DNA of 64,000 nt from assembly GCF_003627965.1 (NCBI RefSeq), contig NZ_RBWE01000001.1:1602016-1666015 (forward strand). Direction: 5' to 3'. How positions within the stretch are numbered: position 1 is the first letter of the stretch; each line of letters opens with the position of its first letter. Under the pieces are notes generated by a model, which was given only the letters and a program-made list of their open reading frames with translations, did not search any database and was not told where the DNA came from. Shown piece after piece: positions 33,878-44,462 of the stretch. The stretch is from Desulfofundulus salinus. GTDB lineage: Bacteria > Bacillota > Desulfotomaculia > Desulfotomaculales > Desulfovirgulaceae. A program made the position numbers and the translations under genes.

Positions 33878-35254
33878 TTGCTGGAGAAACTTTTTCAACT
33901 GCGCAAGTACCATACCAATGCGCGCACGGAAGTCATTGCCGGACTGACCACCTTTATGACCATGGCCTACATCCTGTTCCTCAATCCCAACATCCTGGCC
34001 GCTACCGGCATGGACAAAAACGCCGTCTTTTTTGCCACTGCTGTTAGCGCGGGCCTGGTCACCATTGCCATGGGTCTTCTGGTCAATTACCCCATTGCCC
34101 TGGCCCCTGGTATGGGCCTGAATGCCTACTTTGCCGCCGTGGCCGCCCAGCACGTGGGCATGCCCTGGCAGGTGGCCCTGGGTGCGGTATTCATCTCCGG
34201 TATCCTATTTGTTCTTCTCACCGTCACCCGGATCCGCCAGCTGCTGGTGGTGGCCGTGCCCAACTCCATCAAACGGGCCATTATTGTGGGCATCGGGCTA
34301 TTCATCACCATGCTGGGCCTGAAAATGGCCGAATTCATGGTCATCAAAGCGGGCCCGGTGATCCCGCCCACCATGGAGGCGCTCTCCAAATCCGGGGGCA
34401 TTGCCACCCTGCGTTTCTTTGAGTGGAATATTTTTCTGGGCAGCTTTGCCAACCCGGTTACCCTGCTGGCCCTGATTGGCCTGGTTATAACGGCCCTGTT
34501 AATGGCCAGAAGGATCAAGGGGGCCCTGCTGCTTGGCATTATTCTCACCACCCTCATTGGTATCCCCCTGGGCGTTACCCAAATCCCGGCCAACTTCCAG
34601 CCCTTTGCCCTGCCCGATTTTTCCCGACTGGCGGTGGGCAAGCTAGATCTGGCCGGGGCGCTGCACATGGGCCTCTGGACGGTAATCTTCACCTTCACTT
34701 TTGTAGAGCTCTTTGATACCTTCGGCACCCTGGTGGGCACTGCCGGTAAAGCGGGGCTTCTGGACGAAAACGGCCAGTCCCCCCGCCTGGGCCGGGCCAT
34801 GCTGGTGGATGCCTGCGGGGTGGCCTTTGGCGCCCTGATGGGCACCAGCACCGTTACCGCCTACATCGAAAGTACCGCCGGCATTGCCGAGGGTGGCCGT
34901 ACCGGGCTAACGGCCGTAACCACGGGTATTTTGTTCCTCCTGGCTTTGATCCTGGCACCGGTGGCCGGGTTGATTCCGGGCGCGGCCACCGCACCGGCGC
35001 TAATCATTGTCGGCCTGCTCATGGCCCAGGCCATCAAGGGTATTGATTTCGAGGACTTTACCGAAGGAATGCCGGCCTTCTTAACCATAGTTTTAATGCC
35101 TTTCACCGGCAGCATCGCCAACGGCATTGCCGCCGGGATCATCTTCTACAGCCTGCTTAAACTGGTCAGCGGCCGGGCCCGGGAAGTGCACTGGCTGATG
35201 TGGATCCTGACCGTCCTGGTACTGGCCCGCTACCTGTTCCTGGCGGAACACTAA
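33878..35254 (+). CDS. NCS2 purine permease (AzgA/PbuG type)
   Basis: A 458-residue membrane transporter of the NCS2 family, AzgA/PbuG branch, which imports hypoxanthine, guanine or adenine with protons. Recognised by ARTEVIAGLTTFMTMAYI, FLNPNILAATGM, the APGMGLNAYFA loop, FVELFDTFGTLVG and DACGVAFGALMGTSTVTAYIES, with about 12-14 membrane helices. The TTG start at 33878 follows AAGGAGGAGGG. It is the first gene of the riboswitch-controlled purine operon, so uptake and synthesis are induced together. The exact base transported is not readable. Confidence 0.9.
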   Translation: MLEKLFQLRKYHTNARTEVIAGLTTFMTMAYILFLNPNILAATGMDKNAVFFATAVSAGLVTIAMGLLVNYPIALAPGMGLNAYFAAVAAQHVGMPWQVALGAVFISGILFVLLTVTRIRQLLVVAVPNSIKRAIIVGIGLFITMLGLKMAEFMVIKAGPVIPPTMEALSKSGGIATLRFFEWNIFLGSFANPVTLLALIGLVITALLMARRIKGALLLGIILTTLIGIPLGVTQIPANFQPFALPDFSRLAVGKLDLAGALHMGLWTVIFTFTFVELFDTFGTLVGTAGKAGLLDENGQSPRLGRAMLVDACGVAFGALMGTSTVTAYIESTAGIAEGGRTGLTAVTTGILFLLALILAPVAGLIPGAATAPALIIVGLLMAQAIKGIDFEDFTEGMPAFLTIVLMPFTGSIANGIAAGIIFYSLLKLVSGRAREVHWLMWILTVLVLARYLFLAEH

Positions 35255-35312
35255 AAGCCCGGAGCGACTTCCGCTACGAGGCATGACAATAATAATTTAA
35301 AGAGGTGAAACC

Positions 35313-35846
35313 ATGACCAAACCGCTGGTTGGCATTGTCATGGGCAGCGACTCGGATCTGCCCGTAATGAAAGAGGCCGTGGATATGCTGGAGAAATTCG
35401 GCCTGCCCTACGAAGTACGCATTTCCTCCGCCCACCGGGCACCGGAACTGACCGCAGAGTACGCCCGGTCGGCGGTGGAGCGGGGGCTGGCGGTAATCAT
35501 CGCCGCCGCCGGGGTGGCCGCCCACCTGCCGGGGGTCATTGCCGCCCAAACCCCCCTGCCCGTAATCGGCGTACCTATCAAAAGCGGGCCCTTAAGCGGA
35601 GTGGATGCCCTCTACTCCATGGTCCAGATGCCCCCGGGCATTCCCGTGGCCACCGTAGCCATTAACGGTGCCAGAAATGCGGCCATTCTGGCGGCCCAGA
35701 TCATCGGCGCCACAAACCCGGAAGTGCGGGAAAAGGTCCTGCGCTACAAGGAAGAACTGGCCCGGGCGGTGGAAGAAAGGGCCCGGCGGCTCCAGGAGCT
35801 GGGTGTGGCCGGTTATCTTGAACAAATGGGAGGAGCCAGGGGATGA
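35313..35846 (+). CDS. purE: 5-(carboxyamino)imidazole ribonucleotide mutase
   Basis: A 177-residue class I PurE that converts N5-CAIR to CAIR in de novo purine synthesis. The signature [16 protein letters not shown] opens the protein and [13 protein letters not shown] holds the catalytic histidine. [17 protein letters not shown] and the [16 protein letters not shown] loop follow. The start is ATG at 35313 behind AAAGAGGTGA. Class I PurE needs N5-CAIR made by PurK, but purK is not in this operon. The stop overlaps purB by 4 nt (ATGA). Confidence 0.94.
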   Translation: MTKPLVGIVMGSDSDLPVMKEAVDMLEKFGLPYEVRISSAHRAPELTAEYARSAVERGLAVIIAAAGVAAHLPGVIAAQTPLPVIGVPIKSGPLSGVDALYSMVQMPPGIPVATVAINGARNAAILAAQIIGATNPEVREKVLRYKEELARAVEERARRLQELGVAGYLEQMGGARG

Positions 35847-37135
35847 TCGAGCGTTACACCCTGCCGGAAATGAAGGCCATCTGGTCCCAGGAGAACAAGT
35901 TCCGCAAGTGGCTGGAGGTAGAAATTTACGCCTGCGAGGCCATGGCCGAAATGGGACTCATTCCGGAAGAAGCCTTCAGGCAGATCAGGGAAAAGGCGGA
36001 CTTCAACGTACGGCGCATTGAAGAAATCGAGGCACAGGTCAACCATGACGTGATTGCCTTTCTCACCTGTGTAGGGGAATATGTGGGTGATGCGGCCAAG
36101 TACATCCACATGGGCCTTACCTCCTCCGATGTGCTGGATACGGCCCTGGCGGTACTGATGAAGGAGGCCGGCCAGCAGATCTTAAGGCGCCTGGAGGAGC
36201 TGCGGGCAGTGCTTTTGGAGCGGGCCAGGGAGCACCGCTACACCTTGATGATCGGCCGTACCCACGGGGTGCATGCCGAACCCATCACCTTCGGTTTGAA
36301 AATGCTTCTCTGGGTGGCAGAGACGGAACGAAATATAGACCGTATGAAGCGGGCCATCGACGTCATCAGTGTCGGAAAAATTTCCGGTGCGGTGGGTACC
36401 TACGCCAACATAGATCCCCGGGTGGAAGCCCATGTCTGCCGCCGCCTGGGCCTGCGCCCGGCCCGGATTTCCACCCAGGTGCTTCAGCGGGACCGCCACG
36501 CCGAGTTTATGACCACCCTGGCCGTCATCGGCAGCTCCCTGGACAAGTTTGCTACGGAAATCCGCAACCTGCAGCGCACGGACATTCTCGAGGTGGAGGA
36601 ATACTTTGCCAAAGGGCAGAAGGGCTCCTCGGCCATGCCCCACAAGCGCAACCCCATTACCGCTGAGCGCATCAGCGGGCTGGCCCGGATCCTGCGGGGC
36701 AACGCCCTGGCCGCCCTGGAAAACGTAGCCCTGTGGCACGAACGGGATATCTCCCATTCCTCGGTGGAACGGGTAATCATTCCCGACAGCACCATTACCC
36801 TGGATTACATGCTCTACAAGATGACGGCTATCATGAAAAATCTCCTGGTTTACCCGGAAAACATGCGCAAAAACCTTGAGCGCACCCACGGCCTGCTCTT
36901 CTCCCAGCGGGTGCTCCTGGCCCTGGTGGAAAAAGGCCTGTCCCGGGAACAGGCCTACGAGCTGGTACAGCGCAATGCCATGCGCTCCTGGCGGGAGGGC
37001 ACCGGCTTTGAGACGCTGTTAAAGGAAGATGCGGACATTACCTCCGTTCTCTCCCCTCAGGAAATTGAATCCCTCTTTAATTACGACTATCACCTGCGCC
37101 ATGTTGATGACATATACCGGCGTTTCGGCCTCTAA
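35843..37135 (+). CDS. purB: adenylosuccinate lyase
   Basis: A 430-residue fumarase/aspartase-superfamily enzyme that removes fumarate from SAICAR and from adenylosuccinate. The family signature [11 protein letters not shown] holds the catalytic serine, TSSDVLDTA and [14 protein letters not shown] line the active site, and the C-terminal domain is complete. The ATG overlaps the purE stop. The sequence resembles the thermostable short PurB group. It is cotranscribed with purE and purC. Confidence 0.95.
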   Translation: MIERYTLPEMKAIWSQENKFRKWLEVEIYACEAMAEMGLIPEEAFRQIREKADFNVRRIEEIEAQVNHDVIAFLTCVGEYVGDAAKYIHMGLTSSDVLDTALAVLMKEAGQQILRRLEELRAVLLERAREHRYTLMIGRTHGVHAEPITFGLKMLLWVAETERNIDRMKRAIDVISVGKISGAVGTYANIDPRVEAHVCRRLGLRPARISTQVLQRDRHAEFMTTLAVIGSSLDKFATEIRNLQRTDILEVEEYFAKGQKGSSAMPHKRNPITAERISGLARILRGNALAALENVALWHERDISHSSVERVIIPDSTITLDYMLYKMTAIMKNLLVYPENMRKNLERTHGLLFSQRVLLALVEKGLSREQAYELVQRNAMRSWREGTGFETLLKEDADITSVLSPQEIESLFNYDYHLRHVDDIYRRFGL

Positions 37136-37160
37136 ATTTTGCCAGAAGGGAAGGATTAAC

Positions 37161-37865
37161 TTGCAAAAGGGAGAAATGCTCTACGAAGGAAAGGCCAAGA
37201 GGATTTACCGCACCGGCGATCCAGGCGTATACCTGGTGGAATACAAGGACGACGCCACCGCCTTTAACGGGTTAAAAAAGGGAACCATTTCCGGCAAAGG
37301 TGAACTAAACAACAAGATCTCGGCCCACTTCTTCCGCCTTTTGGAACACAGGGGCATTGCCACCCATTTTTTGGAACAGGTGAGCGAGCGGGAGATGCTG
37401 GTCCGGGCGCTGGAAATAATCCCGGTGGAAGTGGTGGTGCGCAACATTGCCGCCGGCAGCCTGGCCAAACGTTTGGGCCTGGCCGAGGGCACGGACCTCC
37501 CCCGCCCGGTAGTGGAGTATTACTATAAAAGCGATGAGCTGGGAGATCCCCTGATTAACGATGACCACATCGCCGCCCTGGGTCTGGCCAGTGCGGAGGA
37601 AATGAACATTATAAGAAAGACGGCCCTGGTGGTAAATGACATCCTGCGGGAATACCTGGCCGGGCGCAATCTGGTACTGGTGGATTTTAAGCTGGAATTC
37701 GGCCGCAGTGACAAAGAGATCCTCCTGGGGGATGAGATTTCTCCCGATACCTGCCGTTTCTGGGATGCCCAAACAAAGGAAAAACTGGACAAGGACCGCT
37801 TCCGCCGGGATTTGGGCGGCGTGGGGGAGGCCTACCAGGAGGTCTGGTGCCGGCTGGTTGGTTAA
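37161..37865 (+). CDS. purC: SAICAR synthetase
   Basis: A 234-residue ligase that joins aspartate to CAIR with ATP. The ATP-binding opening [11 protein letters not shown], the KGTISGKG loop, [20 protein letters not shown]-type segment and [11 protein letters not shown] are all in place. TTG at 37161 follows GAAGGGAAGGA; ATG at 37176 is a plausible alternative behind AAAGGGAG. An open frame extends upstream into purB but does not resemble the family. In Bacillus the next genes are purS, purQ and purL; here purF follows directly. Confidence 0.94.
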   Translation: MQKGEMLYEGKAKRIYRTGDPGVYLVEYKDDATAFNGLKKGTISGKGELNNKISAHFFRLLEHRGIATHFLEQVSEREMLVRALEIIPVEVVVRNIAAGSLAKRLGLAEGTDLPRPVVEYYYKSDELGDPLINDDHIAALGLASAEEMNIIRKTALVVNDILREYLAGRNLVLVDFKLEFGRSDKEILLGDEISPDTCRFWDAQTKEKLDKDRFRRDLGGVGEAYQEVWCRLVG

Positions 37866-37886
37866 CCAAAAAGAGGGGGGAGAACG

Positions 37887-39308
37887 GTGGGAGCCACCAA
37901 CGACTGGTGGACGGACAAGCCTAAGGAAGAATGCGGCGTTTTTGGGATCTATGCCCCCGGTAAAGATGTGGCCCGGCTCACCTATTACGGTTTATACGCC
38001 CTGCAGCACCGGGGACAGGAAAGCGCCGGTATTGCCGTGGGCGACGGCAGGCATGTTCGGCTGCATAAGGCTATGGGGTTGGTGCCAGAGGTTTTCCATC
38101 AGGGGGACCTGGATGAACTGAGGGGCCACGCGGCCATCGGCCACGTGCGTTATTCCACCACTGGAGCCAGTTCCCCCATTAATGCTCAGCCCCTGGTCTT
38201 CCGTTATGCCGGCGGCATGCTGGGTCTGGCCCATAACGGCAACCTGACCAACGTCAACGAATTAAGGGCCAGGCTGGCCTCCACGGGTTCTGTCTTCCAG
38301 TCCTCCACCGACAGTGAGGTAATTGTCAATCTGATAGCCCGCTACGGCCAGACGAGCCTGGTCGATGCCATCATGAAATGCATGATCGACCTTAAGGGCG
38401 CCTATTCCCTGGTCATCCTCACCGAAAAAAAACTGCTGGCCGTGCGGGATCCCCATGCCTTTCGCCCCCTTTGCCTGGGCACCCTCCCGGGCGGGGGCTA
38501 TGTGGTGGCCTCGGAATCCTGCGCCCTGGACACCGTGGGTGCCCACTGGCTCCGGGACGTAGCCCCGGGAGAAATAATCATCATCGATGAAAACGGGTTG
38601 ACCAGCCTGCAGGGAATGCTCCCCCGCCGGCGTGCCCACTGCATCTTTGAATATATCTACTTTGCCCGGGCCGACAGCCTGATGGACGGCTTTAACGTCA
38701 ACCGGGTGCGCCGGGAAATGGGACGCCAGCTGGCCCGGGAATACGCGGTGGAAGCCGACCTGGTCATTCCTGTCCCGGACTCGGGCATAGCCGCCGCCCG
38801 GGGTTATGCCGAAGCCTCAGGGATCCCCTTTGAGGAAGGGTTGATGAAAAACCGCTATATTGGACGGACCTTTATCCAGCCCAGCCAGGACCTGCGGGAC
38901 CTGGGGGTGCGGCTGAAGCTAAATCCCATCCGGGAAGTGCTGGCCGGCAAGCGGGTGATCATGGTGGACGACTCCCTGGTCAGGGGTACCACCAGCAGCA
39001 AGCTGATCGCCATGTTACGGGATTGCGGCGTCAAAGAGGTACACCTGTGCCTGTCTTCCCCGCCGGTGGTACACTCCTGCTACTACGGCATTGATACCTC
39101 CAACGAAGAGGAGCTGATTGCCGCCCGGATGCCCCTGGAAGAAATTCGCCGCATGATTAATGCCGATGGTTTGTATTATTTAAGCATCGAAGGCTTGCTT
39201 TCCGTCTTCGGTGAACACCGCAATGACTTCTGCACCGCCTGTTTTACCGGAGACTACCCGGTAGCAGTACCGCAACCCGAAAAAGCGGGAAAATTCAGCC
39301 TGGAGTAG
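37887..39308 (+). CDS. purF: amidophosphoribosyltransferase
   Basis: A 473-residue enzyme for the first committed step of purine synthesis, forming phosphoribosylamine from PRPP and glutamine. A short N-terminal propeptide (residues 1-15) precedes C16 in EECGVFGIY, which becomes the catalytic N-terminal nucleophile after cleavage, as in the Bacillus enzyme. The PRPP motif VIMVDDSLVRGTTS is present. Cysteines in HCIFEYIYF and in the CTACFTG tail fit the [4Fe-4S] cluster of the Bacillus-type enzyme. The GTG start at 37887 follows GAGGGGGGAG. It is the substrate point at which the PRPP riboswitch makes regulatory sense. Confidence 0.95.
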   Translation: MGATNDWWTDKPKEECGVFGIYAPGKDVARLTYYGLYALQHRGQESAGIAVGDGRHVRLHKAMGLVPEVFHQGDLDELRGHAAIGHVRYSTTGASSPINAQPLVFRYAGGMLGLAHNGNLTNVNELRARLASTGSVFQSSTDSEVIVNLIARYGQTSLVDAIMKCMIDLKGAYSLVILTEKKLLAVRDPHAFRPLCLGTLPGGGYVVASESCALDTVGAHWLRDVAPGEIIIIDENGLTSLQGMLPRRRAHCIFEYIYFARADSLMDGFNVNRVRREMGRQLAREYAVEADLVIPVPDSGIAAARGYAEASGIPFEEGLMKNRYIGRTFIQPSQDLRDLGVRLKLNPIREVLAGKRVIMVDDSLVRGTTSSKLIAMLRDCGVKEVHLCLSSPPVVHSCYYGIDTSNEEELIAARMPLEEIRRMINADGLYYLSIEGLLSVFGEHRNDFCTACFTGDYPVAVPQPEKAGKFSLE

Positions 39309-39376
39309 CCGGGGCAACGGGAACGACGCCGGCAGGGCTGCTTTTCACAGTATTGACCAAATAGGGGGAAGGAACC

Positions 39377-40417
39377 GTGACCCTAAAGAAAGGGCTCACC
39401 TATGCCGATGCGGGAGTGGATATCGCCGCCGGAAACCGGGCGGTGGAACTGATCAGGGACAGCGTGCGCAGCACCTTCCGCCCGGAAGTGCTTACAGAAA
39501 TCGGCGGATTCGGAGGGCTCTTTGCCCTGGATACCACCCGCTACCGCCAACCCGTGCTGGTATCCGGCACCGACGGGGTGGGCACCAAGTTAAAAATAGC
39601 CATGCTCATGGACCGCCATGACACCATCGGTATAGACGCCGTGGCCATGTGCGTGAACGACATCCTGGTTCAGGGGGCGGAACCTCTCTTTTTCCTGGAT
39701 TATCTGGCCGTGGGCAAACTGGTACCGGAAAAGGTGGCGGCCATTGTGTCCGGGGTGGCCGAGGGTTGCCGGCAGGCCGGCTGCGCCCTGATTGGCGGGG
39801 AAACGGCGGAAATGCCCGGTTTTTACGGCCCCGGAGAATATGACCTGGCAGGGTTTGTGGTGGGCGTGGTGGAAAGGGAGCGGATCATCGACGGCTCGAC
39901 CATTCGCCCCGGCGACCGGCTGGTCGGCCTCCCTTCCTCCGGCCTGCATAGCAACGGTTATTCTCTGGCCCGGCGGGTGCTGCTGGAGGTGGCCGGATAT
40001 GGGGTGGACACCTACCAGGAGGACCTGGGACGCACCGTGGGCGAGGAAATGCTGCAACCCACCCGCATTTACGTCCGCACGGTACTGCCGCTGCTGGAAC
40101 AATTCGACATCCGGGGCATGGCCCACATTACCGGCGGCGGTCTTACCGAAAATATACCCCGCATTTTGCCCCCGGGTACAGCCGCGGTTCTGGAACGCCG
40201 GTCCTGGCCCGTGCCTCCGGTTTTCTCCCTCATCCAGTCCATCGGCCGGGTGGCGGAGGAGGAAATGTTCCGTACCTTTAATATGGGCCTGGGACTGCTA
40301 ATGGTGGTCCCGGCAGAACAAACCGACGCCCTCTTAACACACCTGTCGCAACTGGGCGAAAAAGCCTACCTTGTGGGCGAAATAGCCGGAGGCGGGCGGG
40401 AAGTAAAGTATGTTTAA
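39377..40417 (+). CDS. purM: phosphoribosylformylglycinamidine cyclo-ligase (AIR synthetase)
   Basis: A 346-residue enzyme that closes FGAM to AIR with [23 protein letters not shown], the glycine-rich [13 protein letters not shown] loop, [27 protein letters not shown] and the [11 protein letters not shown] motif are hallmarks. The GTG start at 39377 follows GGGGGAAGGA. Its substrate FGAM must be made by PurL/PurQ/PurS, which are not encoded in this window. Confidence 0.95.
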   Translation: MTLKKGLTYADAGVDIAAGNRAVELIRDSVRSTFRPEVLTEIGGFGGLFALDTTRYRQPVLVSGTDGVGTKLKIAMLMDRHDTIGIDAVAMCVNDILVQGAEPLFFLDYLAVGKLVPEKVAAIVSGVAEGCRQAGCALIGGETAEMPGFYGPGEYDLAGFVVGVVERERIIDGSTIRPGDRLVGLPSSGLHSNGYSLARRVLLEVAGYGVDTYQEDLGRTVGEEMLQPTRIYVRTVLPLLEQFDIRGMAHITGGGLTENIPRILPPGTAAVLERRSWPVPPVFSLIQSIGRVAEEEMFRTFNMGLGLLMVVPAEQTDALLTHLSQLGEKAYLVGEIAGGGREVKYV

Positions 40418-40432
40418 GTCGGGGGGAGGATA

Positions 40433-41047
40433 ATGAAAAAATTGCGTTTGGGCGTCCTGGCCTCGGGAAGGGGCTCCAACCTGCAGGCCATCATGGATGC
40501 CATCGACGAAGGGCGCCTGTCGGCCGAGGTAGTGGTGGTGATCAGTGACAACGGGGAGGCAAAAGCCCTGGAACGGGCCCGCCTCCGCGGTATACCGGCC
40601 ATTCATATTAACCCGGCCCAATTTCCCGACAAACACACGTATGAAGAAGCCATTGTGGACACCTTAAAAAAACACCAGGTTGAACTTGTTTGCCTGGCCG
40701 GCTACATGCGCCTGGTGGGCAGGGTTATGCTGGAAGCATTCCCCAACTGCATCATGAACATCCACCCGGCCCTTTTGCCGGCCTTTCCCGGCCTGCACGC
40801 CCAGCAGCGTGCCCTGGAATACGGCGTCCGCTACAGCGGCTGCACGGTGCACTTTGTGGATGAAGGAATGGATACCGGGCCAATCATTCTGCAGGCTGTG
40901 GTTCCGGTTTTACCCGACGACACCCCCGAAACCCTGGCCGACCGCATTTTAGAACAGGAGCACCGTATTTATCCCGAAGCCATTGCCCTTTTTGCCGCCG
41001 GCCGGCTGGAATTACGGGGCAAACGGGTTTACATCAAGGAAGCATAA
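40433..41047 (+). CDS. purN: phosphoribosylglycinamide formyltransferase
   Basis: A 204-residue enzyme that formylates GAR with 10-formyl-tetrahydrofolate. [17 protein letters not shown] opens the Rossmann fold. The catalytic asparagine and histidine lie in the [12 protein letters not shown] loop, and the aspartate lies in the [11 protein letters not shown] segment. The ATG at 40433 follows GGGGGGAGG. Length is standard. It lies between purM and purH as in the Bacillus pur operon. Confidence 0.95.
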   Translation: MKKLRLGVLASGRGSNLQAIMDAIDEGRLSAEVVVVISDNGEAKALERARLRGIPAIHINPAQFPDKHTYEEAIVDTLKKHQVELVCLAGYMRLVGRVMLEAFPNCIMNIHPALLPAFPGLHAQQRALEYGVRYSGCTVHFVDEGMDTGPIILQAVVPVLPDDTPETLADRILEQEHRIYPEAIALFAAGRLELRGKRVYIKEA

Positions 41048-41060
41048 AAGGAGGCTTTAT

Positions 41061-42593
41061 ATGCGCGCCCTGATCAGCGTTTCGGACAAAACGGGACTGG
41101 TAGACTTCGCCCGGAATCTGGTAGAACTGGGGGTAGAAATCGTCTCCACCGGGGGGACCGCCCGCACCCTGAAAGAAGCCGGTCTGCCCGTTACATACAT
41201 TTCAGAGGTCACCGGCTTTCCCGAAATTTTAGACGGCCGGGTAAAAACGCTGCACCCCGCCGTCCACGGGGGCATTCTGGCCCTGCGCACCCCCGACCAC
41301 CTGAATCAGCTAAAAGCGCACCACATCACCCCCATCGATATAGTGGTGGTTAACCTGTACCCGTTCCGGGAAACCATTGCCCGCCCCGGCGTGACCCTGG
41401 AAGAAGCCATAGAAAACATTGATATTGGCGGCCCGGCCATGGTGCGGGCGGCGGCGAAAAACCACCGTTACGTACTGGTAGTGGTGAACCCGGCCCGCTA
41501 TCCCCAGGTGCTCAAAGCCCTCGCGGAAGGAAAAGTCGGCGATGATCTGCGCCTGGAACTGGCCCGGGAGGCCTTTGCCCACACCGCCGCCTATGACACC
41601 GCCATTGCCGCCTACCTGCAGAAACAGATCCAGGGGGATGAACCTTTCCCGCCGGCCTGGCACATTTCCGTTGAGCTGGCCCAGCCCCTGCGTTACGGGG
41701 AGAACCCCCACCAGCGGGCCGCCTTTTACCGGGATCCTACCGTTACCGGCCCCTGTGTGGGCAACGCCGTGCAACTGGCCGGTAAAGAGCTTTCCTTTAA
41801 TAATATTCTTGATTTAAATGCCGCCCTGGAACTGGTGCGGGAGTTCATCGATCCTTCGGTGGTAATTATCAAGCACAACAACCCCTGTGGGGCAGCCAGT
41901 GCCGGCGACCTGGCCACGGCCTACCGCCTGGCCTACGAAGGTGATCCCGTATCGGCTTTTGGCGGTATAGTGGCCTGCAACCGCACCGTGGATAAAGAAA
42001 CGGCCGAGCAAATGGCCGCCATATTCCTGGAAGCCGTGATTGCCCCCGACTTTACCCCTGAGGCCCTGGAAATACTGACCCAAAAGGCCAACCTGCGCCT
42101 TTTAAAAACCGGCCCCCTGACCGTCCGGTCCACCGACCGGCTGGACATCCGTAAAGTTAACGGCGGGCTGCTCATTCAGGAGGCCGATCTGGAATTAACC
42201 CGTCCAGATGAGGTGAGGGTGGTCACCGAGAAACAACCCTCTGAAGAACAGCTGGCCGAGATGGCCTTTGCCATGGCCGTGGTCAAGCACGTGAAGTCCA
42301 ACGCCATTGTGGTCACCAGGAACCGCCAGCTCATCGGCGTGGGGGCAGGGCAGATGAACCGGGTGGGAGCGGCCCGGATTGCCCTGGAGCAGGCCGGCGA
42401 AAAGGCCAGGGGTGCGGTGCTGGCTTCGGACGCCTTTTTCCCCTTCCGGGACACGGTGGATGAAGCAGCTAAAGCCGGCATTGCCGCTATTATCCAGCCC
42501 GGGGGGTCGCTGCGGGATGAAGAGTCCATTGCCGCCTGCAACGAGTACGGCATAGCCATGGTCTTCACCGGCATGCGCCATTTCAAACACTAG
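41061..42593 (+). CDS. purH: bifunctional AICAR transformylase / IMP cyclohydrolase
   Basis: A 510-residue two-domain enzyme for the last two steps to IMP. The N-terminal IMP cyclohydrolase domain starts [20 protein letters not shown] and has STGGTARTL and [15 protein letters not shown]. The C-terminal transformylase domain has [27 protein letters not shown] and the closing [25 protein letters not shown]. The ATG at 41061 follows AAAAGGAGG; a longer frame into purN lacks family similarity. Fully intact. Confidence 0.95.
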   Translation: MRALISVSDKTGLVDFARNLVELGVEIVSTGGTARTLKEAGLPVTYISEVTGFPEILDGRVKTLHPAVHGGILALRTPDHLNQLKAHHITPIDIVVVNLYPFRETIARPGVTLEEAIENIDIGGPAMVRAAAKNHRYVLVVVNPARYPQVLKALAEGKVGDDLRLELAREAFAHTAAYDTAIAAYLQKQIQGDEPFPPAWHISVELAQPLRYGENPHQRAAFYRDPTVTGPCVGNAVQLAGKELSFNNILDLNAALELVREFIDPSVVIIKHNNPCGAASAGDLATAYRLAYEGDPVSAFGGIVACNRTVDKETAEQMAAIFLEAVIAPDFTPEALEILTQKANLRLLKTGPLTVRSTDRLDIRKVNGGLLIQEADLELTRPDEVRVVTEKQPSEEQLAEMAFAMAVVKHVKSNAIVVTRNRQLIGVGAGQMNRVGAARIALEQAGEKARGAVLASDAFFPFRDTVDEAAKAGIAAIIQPGGSLRDEESIAACNEYGIAMVFTGMRHFKH

Positions 42594-42614
42594 TGCAGTG
42601 GGAGGACTGATCAA

Positions 42615-43877
42615 ATGAAAGTGCTGGTGGTAGGCGGTGGCGGCCGGGAACACGCCCTGGTATGGAAGCTAAAACAGAGCCCCCGGGTAAAAGAAATCTT
42701 TTGCGCCCCGGGCAACGCCGGCATTGCTTCCCTGGCCCGCTGTGTACCCATCGGGGCGGAAGATATCTCCGGCCTGGTGGCCTTCGCCCGGCAGGAAAAA
42801 ATCGACCTCACCGTGGTGGGACCGGAAGGCCCCCTAACCATGGGCATTGTGGATTCCTTCAACGAAGCGGGCCTGGCCATTTTCGGGCCTACCGCCCGCG
42901 CCGCCGCCATTGAGGGAAGCAAGGTGCTGGCCAAGGAGCTCATGGCTAAATACGACATTCCCACGGCGCGGTTTGCCGCCTTTAGCGATGCCGGGGAAGC
43001 AGCCGCCTACATCCGGAAATTAAATGCTCCCTGTGTGCTGAAGGCCGACGGCCTGGCCGCCGGCAAAGGAGTGATTGTCTGCCGGACGGTGGAAGAGGCC
43101 CTGGGGGCAGTGGAAGACATCATGGTTAAAGGTGTGTTTGGTGCCGCCGGCAGCCGGGTGGTGGTGGAGGAATACCTCACCGGCCAGGAAGTAAGCATTC
43201 TGGCCTTTACCGATGGAGAAACGGTTATTCCCATGCTTCCCGCCCAGGACCACAAACAGGTTTACGACGGCGACCGGGGCCCCAACACCGGCGGCATGGG
43301 GGCCTATGCGCCCGCTCCCGTCTGCACACCGGAGGTTTACCAGACCGCCCTGGAGAAGATCCTTATCCCCACCGTGCGGGCCATGGCTGCCGAAGGGCGG
43401 CCTTACCGGGGAGTTCTCTACGCCGGATTAATGGTCACCGACGAAGGCCCCAGGGTCCTGGAATTCAACGCCCGCTTCGGCGATCCGGAGGCCCAGCCGG
43501 TGCTCATGCTCCTGGAAACCGACCTGGTGGAGGTCATCGAAGCGGTATTGTCCGGTCGTCTGGCGGAAAAGGAAATCCGCTGGCAGCCGGGAGCAGCCGT
43601 GTGTGTAGTGCTGGCCTCGGGGGGCTACCCCGGCCCTTACCGTAAGGGTTACCCCATTTCCGGCCTGGACCGGGTGCCTTCTGACGTTCTGGTCTTTCAC
43701 GCCGGCACGGCCCTGGAAGACGGCCGGGTGGTTACCGCCGGCGGCCGGGTCCTGGGTGTAACCGCCGCGGCCGAAACCATTGCCGCAGCCATCGAAAAAG
43801 CCTATGCCGCCGTGGAACAAATCCACTTTGAAGGCATGCACTACCGCCGGGACATCGGCCGCAAGGCTTTAATGTAA
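42615..43877 (+). CDS. purD: phosphoribosylamine-glycine ligase
   Basis: A 420-residue ATP-grasp enzyme that makes GAR. MKVLVVGGGGREHALVWKL is the standard opening. ATP-grasp elements include VLKADGLAAGKGVIV, the DHKQVYDGDRGPNTGGMGAYAP signature and VLEFNARFGDPE. It ends the purine operon and is followed by a strong terminator at 43901-43927. ATG at 42615, 21 nt after purH, with GGGAGG upstream. Confidence 0.95.
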   Translation: MKVLVVGGGGREHALVWKLKQSPRVKEIFCAPGNAGIASLARCVPIGAEDISGLVAFARQEKIDLTVVGPEGPLTMGIVDSFNEAGLAIFGPTARAAAIEGSKVLAKELMAKYDIPTARFAAFSDAGEAAAYIRKLNAPCVLKADGLAAGKGVIVCRTVEEALGAVEDIMVKGVFGAAGSRVVVEEYLTGQEVSILAFTDGETVIPMLPAQDHKQVYDGDRGPNTGGMGAYAPAPVCTPEVYQTALEKILIPTVRAMAAEGRPYRGVLYAGLMVTDEGPRVLEFNARFGDPEAQPVLMLLETDLVEVIEAVLSGRLAEKEIRWQPGAAVCVVLASGGYPGPYRKGYPISGLDRVPSDVLVFHAGTALEDGRVVTAGGRVLGVTAAAETIAAAIEKAYAAVEQIHFEGMHYRRDIGRKALM

Positions 43878-43900
43878 AGTGTATTAACATACTATGTAAA

Positions 43901-43927
43901 AAAGGGGGCGGTGTACTGGCCCCCTTT
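43901..43927 (+). terminator. intrinsic terminator of the purine operon
   Basis: AAAGGGGGC (43901-43909) pairs with GCCCCCTTT (43919-43927) around a 9-nt loop and is followed by ACTTTTGT. It lies 23 nt after the purD stop. Confidence 0.85.
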
Positions 43928-44030
43928 ACTTTTGTAAAGAAGAAAAGGATTTTTTCCCCGCATGTCGAAGTCCATTGGAAAGAACCCTGTTCCCTTTGGG
44001 AATAATAGGATAAACCAGGGGGAGTGGCCA

Positions 44031-44342
44031 ATGGCATATACGGGCAAACTGAAGGACCCATTGTTGGACGAATTATTTGAAGCGGTGCTTACACTGCGGG
44101 ATATAGACGAATGCTACCAGTTCTTTGAAGACATCTGTACCGTGGCCGAGCTCAAAGCCATGGCCCAGCGCCTGGCCGTAGCCAAGATGCTGCAGGAAAA
44201 CCGCACCTACACGGAAATTGCCGCCCAAACGGGGGCCAGCACGGCTACCATCAGCCGGGTTAAGCGCTGCCTTAATTACGGTGCCGACGGCTATAAACTG
44301 GTCCTGGCCCGGCTGGCCGTAAAGGAGAAAGCCCTCCGGTAA
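44031..44342 (+). CDS. YerC/TrpR-family transcriptional regulator
   Basis: A 103-residue DNA-binding protein of the TrpR superfamily, YerC branch. The helix-turn-helix is TYTEIAAQTGASTATISRVKRCL, preceded by the conserved LLDELFEAVLTLRDIDECYQFFEDICTVAELKAMAQRL. YerC-like proteins have been proposed to regulate histidine genes in Firmicutes (named HisR there), and this one sits directly upstream of the his operon, which supports that role here. The ATG at 44031 follows GGGGGAG; upstream in-frame sequence to 43962 does not match the family. The promoter of hisD begins 11 nt after its stop. Confidence 0.86.
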   Translation: MAYTGKLKDPLLDELFEAVLTLRDIDECYQFFEDICTVAELKAMAQRLAVAKMLQENRTYTEIAAQTGASTATISRVKRCLNYGADGYKLVLARLAVKEKALR

Positions 44343-44352
44343 GGGCAGGCTA

Positions 44353-44407
44353 TTGACATAATCCGCACCGTTAGTTTATTATGGTGTCGTAGTAGTAATT
44401 TAACTAA
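44353..44407 (+). promoter_or_regulatory. sigma-A promoter of the his operon with possible operator
   Basis: TTGACA (44353-44358), 18-bp spacer, TATTAT (44377-44382). An inverted pair TTAGTT (44371-44376) and AACTAA (44402-44407) brackets the -10 box and start region and could be an operator for the YerC-type repressor encoded upstream. The promoter is well supported; the operator is inference. Confidence 0.7.
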
Positions 44408-44462
44408 TTAAAGTAAAGATGTCCGGTCATTTTCCCCGGGCTGTCCTGAAGGAGGGACCCGC

